64,000 nucleotides of DNA, from the NCBI GenBank assembly GCA_963735885.1, contig CAVTMP010000004.1:1-64000 (forward strand), given 5' to 3'. Under the pieces are notes generated by a model, which ran no database searches, was not told where the DNA came from, and worked only from the letters and a program-made list of their open reading frames with translations. Shown in pieces: positions 57,308-64,000 of the stretch. Position numbers and translations under genes: made by a program. How positions within the stretch are numbered: position 1 is the first letter of the stretch; each line of letters opens with the position of its first letter. This DNA is from JBBSBL01 sp963735885 (GTDB lineage: Bacteria > Actinomycetota > Thermoleophilia > Solirubrobacterales > Solirubrobacteraceae).

Positions 57308-59872
57308 ATGGGCGCGCTCGCGCTGAGAGGCCTGGCCGCGCGGCGGCTGCGCACGATCCTCACCGCCTCCGCGGTGGTGCTCGGGGTCGCGCTGATCTCG
57401 GGCACCTACATCCTCACCGACACGATCAACCGGTCCTTCGACCAGATCTTCACCACCGGCCTCCAGGGGATCGACGTCGCCGTCACCCCGACGGAGACGG
57501 TCAAGCAGAGCCAGGGCGGCGGCAGCGCCGCCGCGACGATCCCGGCCTCCGCGCTGGATCGGGTGAGGCGGGTCGGCGGGGTGAAGCAGGCCGCCGGCGA
57601 CGTGTTCGACGTCGCGCGCATCTTCGACAAGCGGGGGCACGACGTCGCCGCCGGCGGGGCGCCGGACTTCGTCGCCTCCGCGCAGCCACCGCCGTTCAGC
57701 CCGTTCGACTACGTCGCGGGCCGCCCGCCCGAGGCGCCGGACGAGGTCGCGCTCGACAAGGGCACGGCGGACAAGGCCTCCTATCGCGTCGGCGAGAGCG
57801 TCCGGGTGGCCGGGGACGGGCCCGTGCGGCGCTACCGCCTCGTCGGCATCGCGCGCTACGGCAACGTCTCGAGCCTGGCCGGGGCGAGCGTCGCGGTCAT
57901 GACCCTCGCGCAGGCCCAGCGGGTGCTCCGGAAGGGCGACACGTTCGACGGGATCGACGTCCAGGCGGCGTCCGGCACGACGCCCGAGGCGCTGACCCGG
58001 AGCCTGCGGGCGCGCCTCCCGCCCTCGCTCACCGTGCGCACCGGCCGGCAGCAGGCCGAGAGCCGCGCGAAGGACACCCAGGAGGGCTTCTCGTTCATCA
58101 CCACGAGCCTGTTCGTCTTCGCGGGCGTCGCGCTGTTCGTCGGCGGCTTCATGATCTTCAACACGTTCTCGATCACCGTCGCGCAGCGGATCCGCGAGTT
58201 CGCGCTGTTGCGGATGCTCGGCGCCTCGCGCCGGCAGGTGCTCTCGGAGGTCGTGCTCGAGGCCCTCGCGATCGGGTTCCTCGCCTCGCTCGTGGGTCTC
58301 GCGCTCGGTCTGGTCGTCGCGCCCGGCCTGCGCGGGCTCTTCAAGGCGTTCGGCGCGGAGATCCCGAGCAGCGGGACCGTCTTCGAGCCGCGCACGGTGG
58401 TGGTGTCGTTGCTCGTCGGCACGCTGGTGACGCTCGTCGCCGCGCTCGTGCCCGCACTGCGCGCGACGCGGGTCGCGCCGGTCGAGGCGCTCGTCGACGC
58501 CTCGGGCGGCGGCGCGGTGCGCAGCGGGCGCGGGCGCACCATCGTCGCGACGCTGCTCACGCTCGCCGGGGTCGCGCTCATGGCGGTCGGCCTGTTCGGC
58601 GGCGCCGAGGGCGACAGCGCGCTGGCGCCGATCGGCGCGGGGGCCGCGCTCGTGCTGCTCGGGGTGGGCCTGCTGTCGGCCTACCTCGTCCGGCCGATCG
58701 CCTCGGCGGTCGGCTGGCCGGTCGAGCGGGTCCGCGGCCTGCCCGGCCGTCTCGCCCGCGAGAACGCCGTCCGCAACCCGCGCCGCACGGCCTCCACCGC
58801 CGCGGCGCTCATGATCGGCGTCGCGCTCATCGCGTTCGTGGCCGTGTTCGCCGCCGGGATCACGGCGACGGTGGACCGCGCGGTCGACGACAACTTCAAG
58901 GGCGCCTTCATCGTCCAGGACGAGAACGGGTTCTCCCCGATCCCCGCCGCGTCCGCCGCGGCGATCGCCCGGGTTCCCGGCGTCGCGCGGGTCTCGCCCG
59001 CGAACTTCAGCCAGGCGAAGGTGCGCGGCGTGTCGGGCAACGTCAACTTCAGCGGCGTGGATCCCGCGACCTTCCCGGCGCTGTACTCCTTCACCTGGAA
59101 GGAGGGGAGCAACGCGACGCTGGCCCGCCTGGCGCCCGGCCAGGTGCTGCTGAGCCGGACGTTCGCCCGCGACAACGGCTTCGCCGTCGGCGACACGCTC
59201 GACACGCTCACCGCCACCGGGCGGCGGCCCGCGCTGCGGGTCGCCGGCATCTACGAGGATCGCGGCAACCTGCTCGGCGACGCGACGATGACGAACACGG
59301 CGCTCCGGCGCGGCTTCGGGGCGAGGCAGGACGCGTTCGCGCTCGTCGGGCTCGCGCCCGGCGCCGGCGAGCCGGCCGTGAAGGAGACGATCGGGAAGCT
59401 GCTCGACGCCGGGTTCCCGACGGTCGAGGCGCTGACGAAGGCGGAGTTCAAGGACAGCCAGGCGGCCAAGGTCAACCAGGTGCTCGCGCTGTTCTACGTG
59501 ATGCTCTCGCTCTCGGTCATCGTCGCGCTGTTCGGCATCGCCAACACCCTCGCGCTCTCGATCCACGAGCGCACCCGCGAGCTCGGGATGCTGCGGGCGA
59601 TCGGCACCTCCCGCGCGCAGGTCCGCACGATCATCCGCTGGGAGGCCGTCATCACCGCGCTCATCGGGGCGCTGATCGGCGTCGCGCTCGGCTGCGCGTT
59701 CGGCGCGCTCATCACCCAGCCGCTGAAGGAGCAGGGCTTCGTCCTGCGCTACCCGGTCGCGACGCTCGTCGCCCTCGTGATCGTGGCGGGCCTGTTCGGG
59801 GTGGTCGCCGCCCTCCTGCCGGCGCGCCGCGCGGCCCGGATCGACGTGCTCGAGGCGCTCGCCTACGAGTAG
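57308..59872 (+). CDS. ABC transporter permease with two FtsX domains
   Basis: This is an intact 854-residue protein. It opens with a signal-anchor helix (LRTILTASAVVLGVALISGT) and a periplasmic MacB-like domain. A first FtsX domain of three helices follows (LFVFAGVALFVGGFMIFNTF onward), then a central pair of helices, a second periplasmic domain, and a last FtsX domain (LFYVMLSLSVIVALFGIANT, ALIGALIGVALGCAFGALIT, TLVALVIVAGLFGVVAALLP). The C-terminal ARIDVLEALAYE is typical. It works with the ATPase upstream. The large double-module form is common in actinobacteria. Confidence 0.9.
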   Translation: MGALALRGLAARRLRTILTASAVVLGVALISGTYILTDTINRSFDQIFTTGLQGIDVAVTPTETVKQSQGGGSAAATIPASALDRVRRVGGVKQAAGDVFDVARIFDKRGHDVAAGGAPDFVASAQPPPFSPFDYVAGRPPEAPDEVALDKGTADKASYRVGESVRVAGDGPVRRYRLVGIARYGNVSSLAGASVAVMTLAQAQRVLRKGDTFDGIDVQAASGTTPEALTRSLRARLPPSLTVRTGRQQAESRAKDTQEGFSFITTSLFVFAGVALFVGGFMIFNTFSITVAQRIREFALLRMLGASRRQVLSEVVLEALAIGFLASLVGLALGLVVAPGLRGLFKAFGAEIPSSGTVFEPRTVVVSLLVGTLVTLVAALVPALRATRVAPVEALVDASGGGAVRSGRGRTIVATLLTLAGVALMAVGLFGGAEGDSALAPIGAGAALVLLGVGLLSAYLVRPIASAVGWPVERVRGLPGRLARENAVRNPRRTASTAAALMIGVALIAFVAVFAAGITATVDRAVDDNFKGAFIVQDENGFSPIPAASAAAIARVPGVARVSPANFSQAKVRGVSGNVNFSGVDPATFPALYSFTWKEGSNATLARLAPGQVLLSRTFARDNGFAVGDTLDTLTATGRRPALRVAGIYEDRGNLLGDATMTNTALRRGFGARQDAFALVGLAPGAGEPAVKETIGKLLDAGFPTVEALTKAEFKDSQAAKVNQVLALFYVMLSLSVIVALFGIANTLALSIHERTRELGMLRAIGTSRAQVRTIIRWEAVITALIGALIGVALGCAFGALITQPLKEQGFVLRYPVATLVALVIVAGLFGVVAALLPARRAARIDVLEALAYE

Positions 59873-59873
59873 C

Positions 59874-60980
59874 GTGCCCGCGCCCGAGGTCCTGACCTCG
59901 CGGCGGCTCGGCCGCGCCGCCCTCGCCCGGCAGATGCTGCTCGCGCGCGAGCGGCTCGACGCCCCGGCGGCGATCGCGCGCCTCGTGAGCCTCCAGGCGC
60001 AATATCCCAAGCCGCCGTACATCGGGCTCTGGACCCGCCTGGAGGGCTTCCGGGCCGAGGAGCTGACGGACCGCCTGGCGGACCGCAGCGTCGTCCGCGC
60101 GACGATGATGCGCCACACGCTGCACCTCGTCACCGCGCGGGACTACCTCGCCCAGCGCGCGGCGATCCAGCCGGCCATCCGGCGCGGGTTCGAGTCGATC
60201 GCCGGCGACCGCCTCGCGGGCGTCGACCTCGACCGCCTCGTCGCGGCCGCCCGCGCGGAGCTGGCCGAGGGCCCGCGCACCTTCGCCGAGCTGCGCGAGA
60301 CGCTCGTCGCGCTCGAGCCCGACCGCGAGCCGTCGATCCTCGGCTACGCCGTCCGCTCGCTGCTCCCGCTCGTCCAGATCCCCACCGGCGGGACGTGGGG
60401 GTTCCCGCCGCAGCCCCGGTTCACCGAGCCCGAGGACTGGCTCGGCGCCACGCCGGACCCGGATCCCGGACCGGCCGAGCTCGTCCGCCGCTACCTCGCC
60501 GCCTTCGGGCCGGCGAGCGTGCGCGACGCCCGGACGTGGTCGGGGCTCGCCCGCCTGTCGGACGCGTTCGAGGGACTCCGGCCGCAGCTGCGCGTCTTCC
60601 GCGACGAGCGGAACACCGAGCTGTTCGACCTCCCCGACGCGCCCCGTCCGCCCGAGGACACCCCGGCGCCCGCTCGCCTGCTCCCGGACTACGACAACCT
60701 CATGGTCGCCTACGCCGACCGGACGCGGGTCGTCGCCGACGAGCACCGGCCGAGGGTCTCGCTCGCCGGCGCCCGGGTCCGGGCGACCTTCCTCCTCGAC
60801 GGCGTGGTGGGCGGCACGTGGCGGCTCGAGGCGCGCAGGCGCGGCGCCGGCCCGTTCCTCGTGCTCGAGCCGTTCGGGCGGCCGGCGAAGCGCGACCGGG
60901 CGGCCCTGGAGGGGGAGGGCGCGGGGCTGCTGGCGTTCCTGCACGGGCCGGAGGTCGCCGGGGAGGTGCGGGTGGGGTGA
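59874..60980 (+). CDS. Winged-helix AlkZ-like protein (HTH_42 family)
   Basis: This intact 368-residue protein begins with GTG one base after the permease stop. It shows the family pattern SLQAQYPKPPYIGLWTRLEG, with the QAQ motif that serves catalysis in AlkZ DNA glycosylases, then RATMMRHTLHLVTARDY, RTFAELRETL and LPDYDNLMVAYADRTR. AlkZ-type enzymes unhook DNA interstrand crosslinks and protect antibiotic producers. Many relatives have no known role. Whether this one is a glycosylase is not settled, but the QxQ motif is intact. Confidence 0.8.
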   Translation: MPAPEVLTSRRLGRAALARQMLLARERLDAPAAIARLVSLQAQYPKPPYIGLWTRLEGFRAEELTDRLADRSVVRATMMRHTLHLVTARDYLAQRAAIQPAIRRGFESIAGDRLAGVDLDRLVAAARAELAEGPRTFAELRETLVALEPDREPSILGYAVRSLLPLVQIPTGGTWGFPPQPRFTEPEDWLGATPDPDPGPAELVRRYLAAFGPASVRDARTWSGLARLSDAFEGLRPQLRVFRDERNTELFDLPDAPRPPEDTPAPARLLPDYDNLMVAYADRTRVVADEHRPRVSLAGARVRATFLLDGVVGGTWRLEARRRGAGPFLVLEPFGRPAKRDRAALEGEGAGLLAFLHGPEVAGEVRVG

Positions 60981-60997
60981 GTCCCGGGCGGAGCGGC

Positions 60998-62380
60998 CTA
61001 CGTCGCCGGCAGCCCCGCCGCCGCCGCCTCCGCCCCCGGCCGCCGGTACAGCCCGTACAGCAGCCCGAACAGGATCAGGGTCGAGCCGAAGTAGCCGACC
61101 TCGACCCGCTCGACCTGGTCGGCCACGATCCCCGACAGGCACCAGGCGATGAAGAGGCCCGCGCACAGCAGCCAGGCCCCGGCCGCCAGCGGCGCCGCGC
61201 CGCGGGCCAGCGCGGCCTGGTTGAGCGTTCCCGAGGCGAGGTGGAGCCCCATGCCGAGCCCGACGACCGCGAGGCCCGCGCGGGTGTAGTCGAAGCCCCC
61301 GGCGAACAGGGTCCGCATCACCTCCGGGCCGATGACGAGCAACCCGAGCGCCACCGCGCCGCTGAAGCCGGCGATGGCCAGCAGGGTGATCCGGATCGCG
61401 CGGGCGAACTCCTCGCCGCGGTCACGCGCCTCGAGGCCGGCGAGGTGCGGGAGCAGCGAGGTCTGGATCGCCTGGAAGAGGACGAGCGGGGCGCGAGCGA
61501 TGAGCAGCACGTTGAACACGAACCCGGCCAGCGCGTCCTCGCCCGAGGTCGCGTCGATGGCGAGCACGCCGCCGTTCAGCAGCGTCTGCTCGGCGAGCAT
61601 GATCGCGAACACCGCCAGCGCGAAGGACGTGCCCCGCCGCAGGCTGAGGTCGCCGGCCGCCTCCTCGATCGTCTCGGAGGCCGGGCCGCCCTCCAGCGCG
61701 GCGTCGGCCGCCGGGACGAGCTCCTCGCCGCCGACGTGCCGGTCGCGCCGCCGGGAGAACGCGAAGGGCACGACCACGAGCGAGACGAACGGCGCCGCCG
61801 CCATGCCGGCCGCCACGGCGTCCTGCCCGGAGGTGAGGCCGATGACCGCGGCGAGCGCGAACAGCGTCCGGGAGAGCGACTCCAGGAAGACGAGGGCCCC
61901 GTAGAGGCCGAAGCGCTCGTTCCCGGCCAGCCAGCCGCGGGCGAAGTAGCTCGCCGCGTAGGCGAGGACCGCGACGACGAGGATCCAGTACAGCGTCGCG
62001 TCGCCGTCGAAGACCTCGTCGGTGATCGTCGTGCGCAGCGGCAGCGCCACGGCGAGGAACCCGAGCGCGAAGCCGGCCTGGATGAGCAGCGGCACGCGCA
62101 GCTGCTCGCCCGCCAGGCCGCGCGCGCGGCGGTCGGCGATCGAGCGCGAGAGCAGCTGCTCGATCGGCCGGTAGATGACCGACACGATCGTGAGCAGGAC
62201 CGACCACATGACGGCGATCCGCGAGTACTGGTCCGGGTCGAGCGCCTGGCTCGCGAGGACGAAGTAGAGGAAGGTGACGACGCCGGTCGACGCGATCCCG
62301 ATCGACAGGATCCGCGCGCCGGCGGCGTAGGAGCGCGTCTCCGGCTCGGCGGCGCCGGCCGGGTCCTCAGCCCCGGCCAC
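60998..62380 (-). CDS. Polysaccharide flippase-like membrane protein (MOP superfamily)
   Basis: This is an intact 460-residue protein on the reverse strand, with a GTG start at 62380. About 12 or more hydrophobic helices are visible, for example ILSIGIASTGVVTFLYFVLA, SVLLTIVSVIYRPIEQLLSR, YWILVVAVLAYAASYFARGW and FGSTLILFGLLYGLYRR. The pattern and length match Wzx/MurJ-type lipid-linked sugar flippases. A long charged loop (HVGGEELVPAADAALEGG) splits the two halves. Its neighbours, a methyltransferase and a glycosyltransferase, suggest surface glycan or glycolipid export. Confidence 0.8.
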   Translation of the reverse strand: MAGAEDPAGAAEPETRSYAAGARILSIGIASTGVVTFLYFVLASQALDPDQYSRIAVMWSVLLTIVSVIYRPIEQLLSRSIADRRARGLAGEQLRVPLLIQAGFALGFLAVALPLRTTITDEVFDGDATLYWILVVAVLAYAASYFARGWLAGNERFGLYGALVFLESLSRTLFALAAVIGLTSGQDAVAAGMAAAPFVSLVVVPFAFSRRRDRHVGGEELVPAADAALEGGPASETIEEAAGDLSLRRGTSFALAVFAIMLAEQTLLNGGVLAIDATSGEDALAGFVFNVLLIARAPLVLFQAIQTSLLPHLAGLEARDRGEEFARAIRITLLAIAGFSGAVALGLLVIGPEVMRTLFAGGFDYTRAGLAVVGLGMGLHLASGTLNQAALARGAAPLAAGAWLLCAGLFIAWCLSGIVADQVERVEVGYFGSTLILFGLLYGLYRRPGAEAAAAGLPAT

Positions 62381-62996
62381 CGAGGCGGACGAGCAGCATG
62401 GTCCAGGGGAACGGGGACCGCGCCGCGACGACCTCGCCGTGGCGGGAGAGGAGGGCCACGAAGGACCGCTTGGACCAGTGGTTCAGGTGGCCGGGGGTGT
62501 TGCCGAGGTCGCGGACGTAGGCGCCGCGGGCCAGGTTCAGGCCGCGCCACAGCGGCTCCCGCGGCACCGAGACGAGCAGATGGCGCGAGGCGACGCGCGC
62601 CATCTCGGCCACGGTGTGGGCCGGATCGGGAACGTGCTCGAGCACCTCGATCGCGGCGGCGAGGTCGAACTCGCCGTCGGCGAACGGGAGGTTCTCGGCC
62701 TTCATCACCCGGTACTCCAGGTTCTCGCGCCGGCGCGTCGCCCACTCGGCGGCGAGCTTGTCGTCCTCGAGGTCGATGCCGACGATCCGCCCGTCGCCGA
62801 GCCGGTCCGCCCACCGGGCGGTGAGCACGCCCTCGCCGCAGCCGACGTCGAGCACCGAGCGGGGAGCGGCCTGGGTGAAGAGCTCGTCGAGCGTGCGCTC
62901 GAAGGCGCCCATGAGCCGGCGAACCACCGGGTTGGTGGAGCCGTACTTGTCGTAGGTGTTGCCGGTCGGGACCTGCTCGGCGGCGCCCGCGCTCAT
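62367..62996 (-). CDS. Class I SAM-dependent methyltransferase
   Basis: This intact 209-residue protein has a start at 62996 and an end overlapping the flippase start by 14 bases. The N-terminus GNTYDKYGSTNPVVRRLMGA is followed by motif I RSVLDVGCGEGVLTARWAD, VGIDLEDDKLAAEW and LAAAIEVLEHVPDPAHTVAE. The C-terminal part has NHWSKRSFVALLSRHGEVV. This resembles methyltransferases found beside polyprenol sugar transferases. The acceptor is unknown. Its start overlaps the stop of the glycosyltransferase upstream. Confidence 0.82.
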   Translation of the reverse strand: MSAGAAEQVPTGNTYDKYGSTNPVVRRLMGAFERTLDELFTQAAPRSVLDVGCGEGVLTARWADRLGDGRIVGIDLEDDKLAAEWATRRRENLEYRVMKAENLPFADGEFDLAAAIEVLEHVPDPAHTVAEMARVASRHLLVSVPREPLWRGLNLARGAYVRDLGNTPGHLNHWSKRSFVALLSRHGEVVAARSPFPWTMLLVRLGGRG

Positions 62997-64000
62997 ACGC
63001 CGAGCGTCTCCCGCTCGGTGTCCCGTGGCGGCTCGGCCGCGCCCGCGGACGGCGCCCCGCCGTCCGCCGGCTCGTAGTGGGAGGGCGGGATCCCGAGCTG
63101 CAGCTCGATGCGGCGGACCTTCTCGAGGGTCCGCTGGGTGAGGACGCGCTGGGCGGCCAGGAGATCGCCGATCACCCCGAGCGCGGCGAGCAGCGCGGCG
63201 GTGAGGAACAGCACCGCGCCCAGGATCAGGGACTGCACGTGCCCGGCGCCGTCCCCCTGGACGAAGGCGACGAGGAAGCGGGTCCACACGGCGATCGAGG
63301 CCACCCCGACCAGGATCGCCCCGCCCCAGAACACCTTCAGGGGCTCGTACTGGCTGTAGATGCGGAAGATCGACAGCGCGTTGCGGCGCACGTAGGCGCC
63401 CATCGACGGGAAGAGCCGCGACTCGCGCGTCTTGGGGTTCGTCCGGATCGGGACGTCCTGCAGGGCGACGAGCAGCTTCCCGGCCTGGATGATCGTCTCC
63501 AGCGTGTAGGTGAACTTCGAGACGACCTGCATCTGCAGCGCGGCCTCGCGGTTGTAGGCGCGGAAGCCGGACGTCGTGTCGGGCACCTCGGTCGAGGAGG
63601 CCTGGCGCACGACCCACGAGCCGGCCTTCTGCAGCGCCTTCTTCAGCGGGGAGAAGTGCTCGATGGTCTCCACCTGGCGGTCGCCGACCACCATGTCGGC
63701 CTCGCCGCGGAGGATCGGCTCGACCAGCCGCTGGATGTCCCGGCCCTGGTACTGGTTGTCGGCGTCGGTGTTGACGATCACGTCGGCGCCGAGCTTCAGG
63801 CAGGCGTCGAGCCCGGCCTGGAAGCCGGCGGCCAGCCCCTTGTTGTTCGTGAGCCGCACGACGTGCTGCACGCCGCCCGCGCGGGCCACCTCCACGGTGC
63901 GATCGGTCGAGCCGTCGTCGATGATCAGCCACTCGACCTCGTCGAAGCCCGGGACCTCGCGCGGGAGGTCCGCCAGCGTGACCGGGAGGGTCTCCGCCTC
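62993..64000 (-). CDS. Family 2 glycosyltransferase with C-terminal membrane helices, 5' end outside window
   Basis: The reverse-strand frame is open to the window edge, so the start is missing. The visible 335 residues show WLIIDDGSTDRTVEVARAGG, LTNNKGLAAGFQAGLD, NTDADNQYQGRDIQRLVEPI (the DxD site), VPDTTSGFRAYNREAAL and RIYSQYEPLKVFWG. Two hydrophobic helices follow (AILVGVASIAVWTRFLVAF, LILGAVLFLTAALLAALGVI) and a charged tail. It resembles dolichol or undecaprenyl phosphate sugar transferases. With the methyltransferase and flippase downstream it forms a probable surface glycan operon. Confidence 0.88.
   Translation of the reverse strand, partial: EAETLPVTLADLPREVPGFDEVEWLIIDDGSTDRTVEVARAGGVQHVVRLTNNKGLAAGFQAGLDACLKLGADVIVNTDADNQYQGRDIQRLVEPILRGEADMVVGDRQVETIEHFSPLKKALQKAGSWVVRQASSTEVPDTTSGFRAYNREAALQMQVVSKFTYTLETIIQAGKLLVALQDVPIRTNPKTRESRLFPSMGAYVRRNALSIFRIYSQYEPLKVFWGGAILVGVASIAVWTRFLVAFVQGDGAGHVQSLILGAVLFLTAALLAALGVIGDLLAAQRVLTQRTLEKVRRIELQLGIPPSHYEPADGGAPSAGAAEPPRDTERETLGV

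Noticed and set aside
54161..60133. Very long open frame on the reverse strand (1,990 codons), and a similar one at 12480-15194
   Set aside because: Both lie opposite well-identified genes in another frame. Their products are Arg/Gly/Glu/Asp-rich with no domain pattern. Long antisense frames are normal where third positions are nearly all G or C.

Overview
The window looks like two unrelated bacterial genomes joined at about 10,690-10,705. The left part (roughly 62-65% GC by eye) resembles an acidobacterium of the Solibacter/Bryobacter kind. It holds multiheme cytochromes, an outer-membrane barrel, a membrane cytochrome b, thiL and an AMP-dependent synthetase. The right part (roughly 75% GC, nearly all third codon positions G or C) resembles an actinobacterium of the class Thermoleophilia (Solirubrobacterales-like), judged from gene content, GTG starts and gene order. 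The synthetase is cut at its 3' end and a TadC-like gene at its 5' end at the same place, so an assembly chimera is the simplest reading. The taxonomic calls rest on remembered family features, not on a search.

Left part: a ten-heme cytochrome fragment (2-796); a very large repetitive cytochrome (801-4930, about 55 CxxCH sites after repair of frameshifts); an outer-membrane beta-barrel protein (4927-6576); a secreted protein (6579-7349); and a cytochrome b561-like quinol oxidase (7399-8184). They run in one direction with overlaps or short gaps and could form an electron route from the quinol pool to the cell surface. thiL and the cut synthetase follow.

Right part, 10.7-29.5 kb: a division and cell-wall cluster in the order mraZ, rsmH, ftsL, ftsI, murE, murF, mraY, murD, ftsW, murG, murC, murB, ftsQ, ftsZ. 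It is interrupted twice. A reverse-strand PemK/MazF-type toxin-antitoxin pair lies between ftsW and murG, flanked by broken copies of both genes. A reverse-strand seven-blade FG-GAP lipoprotein lies between murG and murC. From 29.6 to 34.0 kb is a complete glycine cleavage set (gcvT, gcvH, gcvPA, gcvPB). From 34.4 to 49.3 kb come a cupin, trpS, scpA, scpB, rlmN (reverse), an rsuA/rluB pseudouridine synthase, an aromatic amino acid block (aroH, hisC, aroF, tyrA, aroA), cmk, a methyltransferase, der and metK. From 49.3 to 56.4 kb come a reverse-strand HTH-membrane protein, priA, def, fmt, rsmB, a zinc ribbon protein and rpe. The end holds an ABC transporter pair, an AlkZ-like protein and, on the reverse strand, a flippase, a methyltransferase and a glycosyltransferase.

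Many conserved genes on both sides carry single-base indels, dense at 2.3-7.6, 11.5-19.1, 25-34, 46.7-48.3 and 50.4-55.2 kb and nearly absent elsewhere. I treat these as residual sequencing errors and annotate the repaired genes as whole CDS. No tRNA, rRNA, CRISPR array or insertion sequence was seen.
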